DNA from: Candidatus Peribacteria bacterium
GTDB lineage: Bacteria > Patescibacteriota > Gracilibacteria > Absconditabacterales > Absconditicoccaceae
Direction: 5' to 3'
NCBI GenBank assembly: GCA_031276875.1
Contig: JAISMG010000038.1
Span: forward strand, 1 to 64,000
Length of the DNA stretch: 64,000 bases
In this document: piece by piece, positions 51,532 to 62,555 of the stretch
Layout: each line of letters begins with the position of its first letter
Numbering within the stretch: position 1 is the first letter of the stretch
Translations under genes and position numbers: made by a program
The notes under the pieces: generated by a model
Seen by the model: only the letters and a program-made list of their open reading frames with translations
Told to the model about the DNA's origin: nothing
The model's database searches: none

Positions 51532-52370
51532 ACTTTAACCTCCTTTAGTGTAATTAATGTCGTATCATCAGGAAGTAATCCAGGGAAACGTTGGATATTT
51601 CTTCCCTCCCAATCAATACGCCTTTTTTCTGTATTGATCACAGTAAGTTTATTTCGCATCCAAATAGGATTAGTAAAATAAATATCCTCTGACCAAAACT
51701 GATCAATTGATCCAATCAATGTTTCTTGAGCTGGCAAAGGTCTCTCTGCCAAATTCACTAAATCACCAACTCCATCCGTCCCTATCATCAGAGAATGTAC
51801 CTCTGAAGTCGGGATAATCAGATTGCGTTGAATCTGTAACAACGTGGCATCACTATCCGTAATCTCGCTACCGGTCAAACCATACACCAGATACGGGGGT
51901 TTATTGTCCTCAAAGGGACCAATTTCTTGGAGTCCGCCATTGATGGCAAAAAACCCATCTCCACAGGAAAAGATACACGTAGTATCTTCCCGTACCACTA
52001 CACCAACTAAGGTTGCTAGAAAATAATCCCGCAGGACACTCCACCAATCTTCCCCCATTGTCTGGGCAATTAAGCGAATTCTAGCTAACACATCGTGGCG
52101 AATTTCTTCCCACCATTGTGCACAATGGAATAATTTTTCGCTTTCTATTTTTTTCCCTCGTTTAAGATATTCTGCTACACAATGAGCAAAAATCGTCGAA
52201 AGAATCCTGCTTCCCACTTCAGAATGCTTTGTAGATCCACAACCGTCTGAAACGATAGCAACCACAAACTCCTCCGTAAAAAGCCAGTGAAAGAAATCTT
52301 GATTATTTATTCCACGTTTCACGTGAGTAGTGCCAGCAACTGAAGCACCGGCAATTTCAAATTTTTTCAT
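51528..52370 (-). CDS. PP2C-like protein phosphatase
   Basis: KRGINNQDFFHWLF...VVAIVSDGCGSTKHSEVGSRI...FSCGDGFFAING...LMIGTDGVGDL...LPDDTTLITL; TGA (ATGA overlap) at the end. Confidence 0.8.
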   Translation of the reverse strand: MKKFEIAGASVAGTTHVKRGINNQDFFHWLFTEEFVVAIVSDGCGSTKHSEVGSRILSTIFAHCVAEYLKRGKKIESEKLFHCAQWWEEIRHDVLARIRLIAQTMGEDWWSVLRDYFLATLVGVVVREDTTCIFSCGDGFFAINGGLQEIGPFEDNKPPYLVYGLTGSEITDSDATLLQIQRNLIIPTSEVHSLMIGTDGVGDLVNLAERPLPAQETLIGSIDQFWSEDIYFTNPIWMRNKLTVINTEKRRIDWEGRNIQRFPGLLPDDTTLITLKEVKV

Positions 52371-52534
52371 TATCTCCATATTTTATTTATATTAATTTTA
52401 CCAATTTATAATTGACTTTTATGTTAAAGATCTCATCCCAGATTTTCATCTGACGGGTTTTATTATAACGTAGTAGTAGTAGTACAAAGTCAAGTCAATT
52501 TTGACTTTTTTTTATTTTTTATCACTACTAAAAT

Positions 52535-52551
52535 ATTGTACTATATACAAT
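52535..52551. promoter_or_regulatory. Palindromic operator (proximal, PP2C operon)
   Basis: ATTGTACTATATACAAT. Confidence 0.6.
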
Positions 52552-52656
52552 AAGTAGTGAGTAAAAAAAATTCTCTTCATTTATGATATAACTGTTAAAG
52601 ACCATCTTATACGGAATTTTCCGCAATGTTCTCGTCTAAGAAAGAAACCTTTACTT

Positions 52657-52700
52657 GATGAACGGCGTGTTCTCTGTCCGTCGGAATCACCTCCATCCAT
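52657..52700 (-). ncRNA. Conserved leader/small RNA element, copy B
   Basis: ATGGATGGAGGTGATTCCGACGGACAGAGAACACGCCGTTCATC (minus strand). Confidence 0.5.
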
Positions 52701-52727
52701 TCACATATTCTTTCTCTTTCTAGAACA

Positions 52728-52744
52728 ATTGTATTATACACAAT
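52728..52744. promoter_or_regulatory. Palindromic operator/-10 (distal, PP2C operon)
   Basis: ATTGTATTATACACAAT; minus strand TTGAAA-N16-TATAAT. Confidence 0.7.
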
Positions 52745-52899
52745 AAGTAGTTAATTTCAAGAGAAAATGTATTTTTTACATTTAGTAGGTAAGAATTGTA
52801 AAATAATACAAAAAAGGTATAAGAAATTTTCCTATACCTTTCTTCATTGTGTTAGAAAAAATTAGAATTTTAAGTTGTAATATCTATATTAGCAATCCC

Positions 52900-53466
52900 T
52901 TATTTTTTTGTTCAAGGAAAAGGTGATTTTATTCTATAGGATAGAGAATTGGTGCCTTGTCTATAATCAACAACACCGTTATATACTTCTCCCTCTTCTC
53001 CTCAAAGATATTTTTTATTCCGCCATTCACGTATTACGTTACCATATGACCACGTATCATATAGTACCTCTATAGTTATCCATGTATAATGTTCTAAATC
53101 TTTATCTGGTGGAATGATTTCTTTACAAGTTTCATTAAATATACATATAACATCTTCTTTAGTGAATTTTTCCATCTCATTTAATATTTTTTCTGCAATA
53201 CGTGCAATTTTTATAGAGAAATCTATACATTCAGTTCTTCATACAAATTTCTTATTTATCTTTGTAGCTGCATCTTTTGATACCAAAGATATGACAGGAG
53301 CACTTTCTAATAAATCAGAAACACGTTTACGATAGTGTTCCATGATTTTTGCATTTCTGGCATCTCTTTCACGTAAGTGTTTTTCTATATCTGCTATTTG
53401 CTCCGCTGCTCAACCAGAGTGTTTTTCTTGTATAGAATTTTGGTGAGTAAATATTTTTTTTCACAT
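52900..53466 (-). CDS. Hypothetical protein (188 aa, absent from the ORF track)
   Basis: MGKKIFTHQNSIQEKHSGGAAEQIADIEKHLRERDARN...KYLGGEEGEVYNGVVDYRQGTNSLSYRIKSPFPGTKK; five TGA-Gly. Confidence 0.7.
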
Positions 53467-53570
53467 AATGAATTAAGATAAAAGATAAAATTTATTATAA
53501 TAGTATAACGATATAACAATAAAAAGCAACTTTTAGATGACTTTTTTCATTTTTTTATCACTACTAAAAT

Positions 53571-53587
53571 ATTGCACAATATACAAT
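53571..53587. promoter_or_regulatory. Palindromic operator-like site (proximal, 53466 gene)
   Basis: ATTGCACAATATACAAT (degenerate). Confidence 0.5.
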
Positions 53588-53685
53588 GAGTAAAAAAATT
53601 TCTCTTCATTTATGATATAGCTGTTAAAGACCATCTTATACGGAATTCTCCGCAATGTTCTCGTCTGAGAAAGAAACTTTTACTT

Positions 53686-53729
53686 GATGAACGGCGTGTT
53701 CTCAGTCCGTCGGAATCACCTCCATCCAT
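53686..53729 (-). ncRNA. Conserved leader/small RNA element, copy C
   Basis: ATGGATGGAGGTGATTCCGACGGACTGAGAACACGCCGTTCATC (minus strand). Confidence 0.5.
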
Positions 53730-53756
53730 TCACATATTCTTTCTCTTTCTGGAACA

Positions 53757-53773
53757 ATTGTATTATACACAAT
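53757..53773. promoter_or_regulatory. Palindromic operator/-10 (distal, 53466 gene)
   Basis: ATTGTATTATACACAAT. Confidence 0.7.
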
Positions 53774-53890
53774 AAGTTGTTAATTTCAAGAGAAAATGTA
53801 TTTTTTACATTTAGTAGGTAAGAAGTAAGAAACAATACAAAAAAGGTATAAGAAATTTTCCTATACCCTTTTTCATTACGTTAAAGAAAA

Positions 53891-54316
53891 TTAGAATTCA
53901 TAATTTTTCTTTAACTCTCGTTCTGTTTGAACCCAGCAATCGTCAAGGTCAGCTTCACCAGCTTTTTCATTATAGCAACGATAAGCTGCTTCCTTAACAT
54001 AATAGTCCATAACCCCATCTTTTGTTTTGATAGAGATTATCTTGCCAATCGGCAATAACTCTTCATCAACCCAAATTGGAACCTTATCAAACAAATTAGG
54101 TCCAACTTTACTCCATCCAATAGGAGCCTTTTTCTCCTTATTTGGCTGAACCAAATGGGAAACAGACAACTCTTCTTCCTCATTTACTTTAAGAAAAGCC
54201 CCATCAGGAGCATTCTGAAAATTTCCTGGACCCCATTCACTTGATTTGTCTATCGTGATGGGAGATGGACAGAATAGAAAGAAAACATTTCTTTGTTTTG
54301 AAAACACTTTTTTCAT
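53891..54316 (-). CDS. Hypothetical protein
   Basis: MKKVFSKQRNVFFLFCPSPITIDKSSEWGPGNFQNAPDGAFLKV...; no recognised family. Confidence 0.6.
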   Translation of the reverse strand: MKKVFSKQRNVFFLFCPSPITIDKSSEWGPGNFQNAPDGAFLKVNEEEELSVSHLVQPNKEKKAPIGWSKVGPNLFDKVPIWVDEELLPIGKIISIKTKDGVMDYYVKEAAYRCYNEKAGEADLDDCWVQTERELKKNYEF

Positions 54317-54477
54317 TTTTATAAAACTTTAATTTTGCTTACTTAATTAAGGCATCAGCTTTCCTTTTTTTTATTTATAAGGAATATAGTATAACTAATA
54401 ATAATACAAAATCAATAGAAAATATTCACAAACTTATTAAAATATTATATAGTAATACAAACAAGAAGAAAAAGTAA

Positions 54478-56178
54478 TTATAATAAAGGTTTTTCTGCGA
54501 TTAAGAAAACATTGGTAGGAGGATACTCTAATGCAACAAGGTTTTCTTTTCCATTCTCCTCTACATTTTCTTCGAAAATCTCTACTTTTCCTTTTCGTAC
54601 ATTATCTATCAGTCGAGGATTAGTATAAGATGTACTATCGGAATGTAAAGTAAATCCTGCTTTTTCTAGCATTTCTTTCCAATCTGAAAATGCAAAATCA
54701 CAAAATCTTTCGTGCATTTCAGATTCTCGATTACCAGTATATTCTTTTTTGGACATAAATTCACAAATAGATGCATACGATGCTTTGATATATTGTTTTC
54801 CAGCTTTTTCTACTTTTTCATAGGAAATTTGATCGTTTTCTTCTTTTCTAAAGTCTTGAGCAAAACGAAGAAATCTCTCATAGGTAGAAAGACTTTCCAA
54901 ATGATTTTTCAATGCTGTTTTATACATCTCATAATTATTCTTTTTTAAGTCCTCACTAGGTGCAGGATGAGGTTCCTTTCCATCAGTCTGAGAAAATGCC
55001 GCCAAAACCATTTTATTGCCTTCTTCAGGTCATACAACATCCACATTAATTCGTCTACCTCAAGGTTTCAACTGAGTAAAAAGCAGATGAATCATTTTTT
55101 CTAATGCTTGTTTGGACTGATAAGAATACACTTCGTGCGTAAGAGAAAAACTGGTAAAAATATCTATAAAATTTTCTCTAAAAATCTGATTATCTACTAC
55201 ATTTTTTTGCAAAAAGAAGACACTATCATTTTTGAAATACTGACCACTTTCCTTTCTCTTGATACATTCGTCATACAATATTCTTGCTACTTCAATCCCA
55301 TAAAAATCAGCATTCTGTTGTAATGTTGGATTTTTCGTCATTTGCTCAATGAGAGAACCTGAACAACATCCAATATCAACAATTTTACCGGGATAAAGAT
55401 ACTTTTTAATCTGTGCATATTTTCTTTCTGCTCCATCATCAAAAGATCTGAGATATTCCCTATAATCTCTCGTAGAAGTTAAATCTCCATCTCCTCCCAA
55501 AAGTCCATCTTCAAAAAGATTACGAATATAAGGAACTAATTGGTAGGTTTCATAGAGTTTCCTAGTACTTTTACTAACTTTATCTAATACGTTATCATCC
55601 ACATTTCGATAAGAACCATTTTTTGCTAATGTAACTAAATATTCTACCCATTCCCAAGGTCTTTCTGCTAAATATTCTGGTTGTTCTAAGGTTCACGGTT
55701 TTAGTTCTGCAGGTAAAATTTGGTATCACAGACGTTGAAACTGCTTAATCACATTGGGAGTTGAAGTCATCACCACCATATTTTCTGGTGTAAAATTAAA
55801 ACGTCCCTGACTTTCCACATAAATTTTTTTGATCATATACTCTGCAAAATGATCTGAGACAGGAATATCATCAATAGGATATTGAAACGTGCTCACAGGT
55901 AATGTTTGTCCAAAACGATCTAAAAGCATTGTCCTTTTAGACAAATCCAAAGGATTTCTTTTGGTTCCGCTATGATTTGCTGAAGTAATAGCAAAAATCA
56001 CATTAGCAGCTTTTTTTCCTTGTTGGAAATTAAGAGGAGTATTTTGTACGGATAAACTCTGACATAACTCTTTAGCTACAACTTTTTCAATATACTGTTC
56101 CCAATAAGTAGTAGTCAGATGATGTCTCCCCGGAACAAGAATACTAACTTCTGGCATATATATATCTTTTTCTGACAT
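54478..56178 (-). CDS. Fusion: NMNAT-like nucleotidyltransferase domain + SAM-dependent methyltransferase
   Basis: MSEKDIYMPEVSILVPGRHHLTTTYWEQYI...FAITSANHSGTKRNPLDLSKRTMLLDRF; then IVDIGCCSGSLIEQM...LFTQLKP[G]GRRINVDVV; one frame across four TGA. Confidence 0.65.
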
Positions 56179-56365
56179 AGTATAAAAAAAGAAGATAAAA
56201 TATTTATATATAATGAGTATAATTATTTCATTTATTATGTCAAGTAAAAGTGCAAACAATAACACTATTTATACGATAGTTCAAACAATAATAGCTAAGA
56301 AGCTCTATTTCACGGTCGTTATACTATATTTTTTTCTAAATGCTTCTACAACATTCAATAAATCT

Positions 56366-58315
56366 TTACCAAGAAATTTTTTCTACTTCTTCCAATCGCA
56401 CATTCGCCTGTGCATCACTCGGCATTCTCCAATCTCCTCTAGGAGAAAGACTTACACTTCCTACTTTGGGACCATCTGGAAGACAGCTTCTTTTAAACTG
56501 TTGAGCGAAAAATCTCTTTAAAAACACTTTCAATCGTTTTTTGATTTCTTCATTAGAATAGTCATCCTGAAAGGTAAGCATTGCTATATCAAAAATCTTT
56601 CTAGGACTTGCACCATATCTCATAAAATGATACAGAAAGAAATCGTGCAACTCATAAGGTCCCACAGTATCCTCAGTTTTTTGTTGAAGATTTCCTTGAA
56701 GGTCTGGAGGTAACAACTCAGGACTTACGGGCGTATCCAAAATATCTTTCAAAGTCTGCTGTAAATCAGCATTTTTTGTCTGTTGAGCAACATAATCTAC
56801 CAGATAACGCACAAGCGTTTTGGGAACAGAAGTATTCACTGCATACATACTCATATGGTCGCCATTATAAGTACACCGCCCAAGTGCTAATTCTGAAAGG
56901 TCTCCTGTCCCAATCACTAATCCTCCTTTTTTATTGGCAATATCCATCAAAATCTGTGTTCTCTCTCTAGCTTGGGTATTTTCATAGGTAATATCGTGTA
57001 CGTCAGGATTATGTCCAATGTCTTTAAAATGCTGAAGAGAAGCATCTTTCACAGAAATCTCTTGAAAACTAGCTCCATACTGCTGAACTAATTGTAGAGC
57101 ATTTTGATAGGTTCTTCCCGTTGTCCCAAATCAGGGCATCGTAATCGCAATACACTGTTTTGGACTAATCCCCAATTTTTCATAGGCTTTCATAATAACT
57201 AGAAATGCTAACGTAGAATCTAATCCTCCAGAAATGCCAATAACTGTAGTTTGTATTCACGTATGTTGTAATCTTTTTGCTAATCAGCTTGCTTGAATAT
57301 TGAGGATTTCTTCACATACTTGAGCTCTTTTTGAAAGAGTACTAGGAACAAAAGGAGTTTTTTCATATGTTCTTAGGATGTCCGTTGGAGTATCTGCTAA
57401 TTGCACAGGAATTTTTCTGTAAGGAGTTTTCAGCTTTTTGGCTCCGTGCATATAACTCGTAGTTGTACGCCTATCGTGAAGCAATTTCTGAGTATCAACA
57501 TCAGCCACAGTAAGCTGACTTTCTGGAGTAAGTCTTTCTCATTGCTGAAGCAATGTTCCATTTTCAGCGATGAAACTTGCACCACCAAACATCAAATCCG
57601 TTGAAGACTCTCCTACTCCTGCAGAAGCATAGACATATCCAGAAATATGTTGAGCAGAAAGTGCTCTCACCAATTGCTCTCTATATGCTGCTTTTCCTAC
57701 AACCTCATTACTTGCAGAAAGATTGAAAGTAAGTAAAGAACCTGCTAAAGAATGTTCAGCACTGGGAGGAATAGGAACCCAAGCATCTTCACAAAGTTCT
57801 ACTCCAAAAGCACACTGAACATTATGCACATCGTGAAAAATAATATTCGTACCAAAAGGAACTGTTTCTTTGCCTAATGATACTTGTGTAGAAAGAGCAT
57901 CATCAGCTGATGCAAACTGTCTTTCTTCATAAAATTCCCCATATCAGGGCAAATAGGTTTTGGGAATTACTCCTAGTACTTTTCCCTGTTGTGCTACTAC
58001 ACCAACATTAAAAAGCTGATTATCAAGTGGAAGAGGCATTCCAAGAATAAAAATAATATCTCCTTGAATGGAAGCAAGAATAGTTTCAAGTCCTCTTTTT
58101 GCTTGGGATAATAAGATGTCTTGTGTAAAAAGGTCTCCACACGTATATCCAGTAATGGAAAGTTCTGGGAACGTAAGGATTTGAACTCCCTGCTCCTGAG
58201 CCTTAAGGATTTGAGCAATGATTTCTTGGGTATTAAAGCTTACATCAGCTACTTTAAGCTGGGGAACTGCTGCCGCTACCCTCAGGAAACCGTGTTCTGA
58301 TATTAAAGTATGCAT
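56366..58315 (-). CDS. nadE: Glutamine-dependent NAD+ synthetase
   Basis: N-terminal nitrilase ILTFPELSITGYTCGDL, GVELCEDAWVP; C-terminal VIGISGGLDSTLAFLV, LVIGTGDLSELALGRCTYNGDHMSMYAVN. Confidence 0.93.
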
Positions 58316-58364
58316 AGAAAAGAAGATAAGAAATAAAAGTCTGATTTTTCTTTTGGTTTAGTAA

Positions 58365-58381
58365 TTGTATTATAAACAATT
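58365..58381. promoter_or_regulatory. Palindromic operator upstream of nadE
   Basis: ATTGTATTATAAACAAT; upstream ATGTATAAATTACAT. Confidence 0.65.
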
Positions 58382-58531
58382 AGATAGTAATTTCAAGAGA
58401 AAATGTATAAATTACATTTACTGGTTTATACCTGTTATCTTACAGAAATACCTCTCAAACATATCTTCCCTTGAAAATTATGATAAAAACCATATCTTTT
58501 GTATTAGCTTTTTAGTCCTTATGGAATACTA

Positions 58532-59191
58532 ATGATTACACAGGATATCTTTGTTACTGTAGATAATGTCATCTTTACTATTATCAATGATAAACTTCAA
58601 ATCCTTTTTATCAAAAGGTGAATAGAACCTTACAAAGAAATGCGAGCTCTACCGTGAGGATTTGTTTTGGAGGAAGAAACACTAGAAGAAGCTGCATATA
58701 GAGAATTGGAAGAAGAAACGAGTGTAAAAAATGTGTATCTGGAACAGTTGTATTCTTTTTCTGATATCAAGAGAGACCCTAGAGGAAGAAATATTTCTGT
58801 CGCTTATATTGCATTGGTTGCCAGAGAACATATCTTTGTAAAAGGAGGTTCTGATGCTAGTGAAGCAAAATTTATCCCTGTAGATAAACTTCCCAAATTA
58901 GCATTTGACCACAGAAAAATTGTGGATTATGCGATAAAAAGATTGAAACGAAAACTAGAATATACCAACATTGCTCAATACATTCTCCCCACAAAGTTTA
59001 CCTTTACCCAGCTTCAAAACGTCTACGAAGTTGTTTTAAACCAGAAACTAGATGTCAGAAATTTTAGGAAAAAGATTGATAAACTCTGAATTATCAAAGC
59101 AACAGGAGAAAAAGAAATGGGGAACCAATACAGACCTGCGAAATTATTTCAGTTTGTAAATAAGGATTTGGAAATTGTAGAGATATTGTAG
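58532..59191 (+). CDS. nrtR: NrtR-like Nudix-related transcriptional regulator
   Basis: MITQDIFVTVDNVIFTIINDKLQILFIKR[G]IEPYKEMRALP[G]GFVLEEETLEEAAYRELEEETSV; C-terminal wHTH FTFTQLQNVYEVVLNQKLDVRNFRKKI. Confidence 0.87.
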
Positions 59192-59304
59192 AGTAAAAGA
59201 AAGTAGAGAGAAAAGCAGAAACCCTATGCAAGGTATTCCCATTTGCATTCCAACCCCAAATACCTATACTCATCACCATACTTTTATACGCTCATCCTTG
59301 TGAG

Positions 59305-61650
59305 ATGTTTAACTTTTGAATTCTAGGGAATAACGCCAGAAACCTCCAATATATCAAAAAATTTAATCCCAGAAAGTCCGTCCGCCTCGCTGACAATAAG
59401 CAAAAGACTAAAAATTTCTTGGGAGAAAGAGGAATTGCTTTTGCTGAAACCTTTGCCATCATCAGAACTAGACAAGAACTGCGTACGTTCGATTTTTCCA
59501 CATTGATGAAAGCAGAATTTGTCGTGAAACCCAATCACGGTAGCAAAGGAAGAGGAATTTCCATCGTAAAAAAACTCCCCTCCTCCCCTTCACAGCCCCT
59601 CTTGTTTAAAATCGGAGAACATACATTGACGGAAACAGAACTGAAACATCAATTGGCGGATATTTTGGATGGAGCGTATTCAATGACGTACAATGACAGT
59701 ATTCTCATTGAGGAAAAACTGCTCCCGTGAACAGAATTCAAAATTTTTTGTACCTATGGGCTGGCAGATATTAGGATTATCGTCTGTAATCTGGTGCCTG
59801 TGGCTGCAATGATAAGAATTCCCACCGAGAAATCTGAAGGGAAAGCCAATATTGGTGCGGGAGGATTGGGATGTGGCATTGATATGCAAACGGGAAAAAT
59901 CTTTTCTTCGTTTGTGAACGGGAAACTCTACAAAGACCATTTTCCCACAGAAAGTCAGCCTTATCAGGATAAAAAGCTGCCCTTTTGGGATGACCTGCTT
60001 TTTCTTTCTAGTAAAATCCAATATTTCGTGAATTTGTGATATTTGGCACTTGACCGAGTCATTACGCCAGAATGACCCAAACTTCTGGAAATTAACGCCA
60101 GAGCAGGACTAGAAATCCAAAAAATCTCCGACATCAGACTTAAAAAAGTGTTAAATAAAATTGAAGATTTGCATATCCAAGACCCTTCACAAGGTGTAGA
60201 TATTGCCAAAACCTTATTTGGACAAACGAGAACCCACGAAAGAGATACGTATAAAATCTTGTATCTTTCACAGAGAGGAAAACTCAAACTCCAAAAAGAA
60301 GAACATTCAGAAGAAGTGGAAGTAGAAGTACAGGTGGATTTGCAGAAAAAGAAAAATTATATTTCACCAGAACTGTATGCTCAATTATCGCAGACGAAGC
60401 ACGCTCTCCATATTGAATTGCCAGAAAATAGCATTCTCCTCCGCCAATTGGAATTCTTCCCTTCAGAAACCTTGCAACAAACCATCATTTTGGGCAGGAA
60501 TGTTGCGGAAAACTTTCTCATCAAACCGCAAACGAAACAGCAAATCACCATCAATATTGTGAAGCCGGAAATGTTGATTGAAAGTGAACATATCGCTTTA
60601 CATCAGCTGGATGAAAATATTGAACGCTTACACAAAAGATTAAATCTGACCGCCAAACTCAGACCGCAGAATTATTTGAATGAGCTGGACAATTTCATTA
60701 CTCGATGAGGAAATTATGCTCCCGTATTTACCTATAATTTCCCCGATGAAAGGAAACTCCAACAGCGAAATGATGAACTGAAGTATCTGAAAGAAAGCTG
60801 CACGAATGGCACTTTGAAAAGTCCACTTATCAAACTGTTTAGTGAAAAACTGGACGAACTTTTTATCAGACTTGACCTTTTGAGGGCGTATAAACATCAA
60901 GATTTCGCGAAGATTGAAACAGGGAATCGCCTGTTGTGGGGGGATTTTGACGAAGAGCTCATCAAAATCAGCAAGGAAAAAAGTCAGGAAACAGAGCATA
61001 GGGAGCTTTTGGGAGCAAAAGTCAGCTTTAAAGAGGTGAAACAACAGATAGAAAAAAAGCTGAATACACTAGAAATTTTCGGGGTGAATATTGTAGAAAA
61101 TGCTTCTAATCTTTCGCGTATTTCGCTCACGATGGGAGAAGAAACCACCATCAACATTTCTCAAGGTGTGGAATTTAGAGAACAGGAAATTGAAGCCATT
61201 TTCGCCCACGAAATCGAAACGCATTTAGTCAGATATGTAAATGGAGTAAAAAGCTGACGAAAAATCTTTGCGTCGTGAACAGGGAAGTATTTGAAAGATG
61301 AAGAAGGATTGGCGATTTGGAATGCGAAGCAGAAATTGCCGGAAGGAATGGAAAGTTTAGGAATGTGGAAAAAATATTATCTTCTCTATGAAGCCAGAAA
61401 TCTGCATTTCAAACAGCTTTTTGATTTGGTAAGTATTATATATCCTCAATATTCATTGGAAGGAAAATTTAAAACGTGCATTAGAATAAGAAAAGGAAAT
61501 ATTCACAATACAACAAGAAATATCGGTCATTGCCGATGAAAAAACAAAATCTATTTGGAAGGATACGAAAAAATGAAGGAACAGAAAACTCTTGATAAAA
61601 AACTCTCTTTGGGTAAAATCAAACAAGAAGATATCATTTATATTATATAA
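59305..61650 (+). CDS. ATP-grasp (RimK-like) fused to DUF1704 (QEGLA-motif, MATCAP-like) domain
   Basis: ILGNNARNLQYIKKFNPRKSVRLADNKQKTK, FVVKPNHGSKGRGI, LLEINARAGLEIQ; C-terminal IFAHEIETHLVRYVNG, DEEGLAIW, YLEGYEKM. Confidence 0.82.
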
Positions 61651-61659
61651 CTACTGCTA

Positions 61660-62517
61660 ATGAAATTTTTTTTCGTGGTAAAAAGCTCTATAGCTAACCT
61701 TAATGCTAAACAATTGTTTCAACAAGCTTGTGCCCAACGCAACATTGAATTTGTGGAAGCCACGCCAAAAACCTTTAACTATCTCACTGTATCGGTGCAA
61801 CCAAATGACTTGGTCTATAGGTCTAGTGGAACAGATGCTTGTAGAGCCATTGAATATTTCCTGTTACGTAATAATGCCATTTCTTACTATACTACACTTC
61901 TACGTGGAATGAGTACACTTAATGATAGTTTTTTCATCAATGCAATGGTAGGATTACCCATTATCCCTACAATCCCTGATATAAGTAATAAACAAACATT
62001 AACAGAATATGTAGCATATCTCTGAGGATTTCCCATTATTGTAAAAGCTACAGGAAGTAGCCACGGTGTAGGTGTGATGAAAGCAGAAAGTATCGCAGGA
62101 TTACGTTCTTTGCTGGATTATGTATCTGCCACACAGACAAAAACTATTCTTCGTAAATTTATTCCTCATACTTCTCAAGGAAGATTAGTGGTAGTAGGTG
62201 ATAAAGTAGTGGCAAGTGATAGGGCTACAATGTCGATTACCCACGACTTTAGGTCAAATATTGGAGATGATACCACCAGAATTTGGGAAGCTCATACCTA
62301 TACTAAAGAGATAGAAAACCTAGCTGTACAAGCTGTCAATGCTTGTGGTGTTGAATTTTGATGAGTGGATATTTTATTTGAAACTTCAACAGGAAATCCT
62401 TATATTTCTGAAGTAAATGCTCCTTGTGATTTTGCAGGAACACAAAAGAAAACTGGTAAAGATATTGCAGGAATATTGATAGACCATCTTATACAAAAAG
62501 TCACAAAAGCTCAATAA
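61660..62517 (+). CDS. RimK-family ATP-grasp ligase
   Basis: [G]GFPIIVKATGSSHGVGVMKAES...ILRKFIPHTSQGRLVVVGDKVVASDRA...PYISEVNAPCDFAGTQKKTGKDIA. Confidence 0.83.
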
Positions 62518-62555
62518 CTAACAAATATGTATTTTATTTATTACCACTCTTCTCA

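Larger units (their letters stand above)
52521..52850. repeat. About 330-bp direct repeat, copy 1 (terminator + promoter/operators + leader)
   Basis: Near-identical to 53557-53880: atcactactaaaatattg ... ggtataagaaattttcctatacc. Confidence 0.85.
53557..53880. repeat. About 330-bp direct repeat, copy 2
   Basis: See copy 1; same order of operator, leader, operator, terminator. Confidence 0.85.

Noticed and set aside
47605-53729. Three GGAGGTGATTCCGACGG repeats as CRISPR repeats
   Set aside because: Only three copies, separated by kilobases, all in promoter-proximal position and same orientation; consistent with leader elements.
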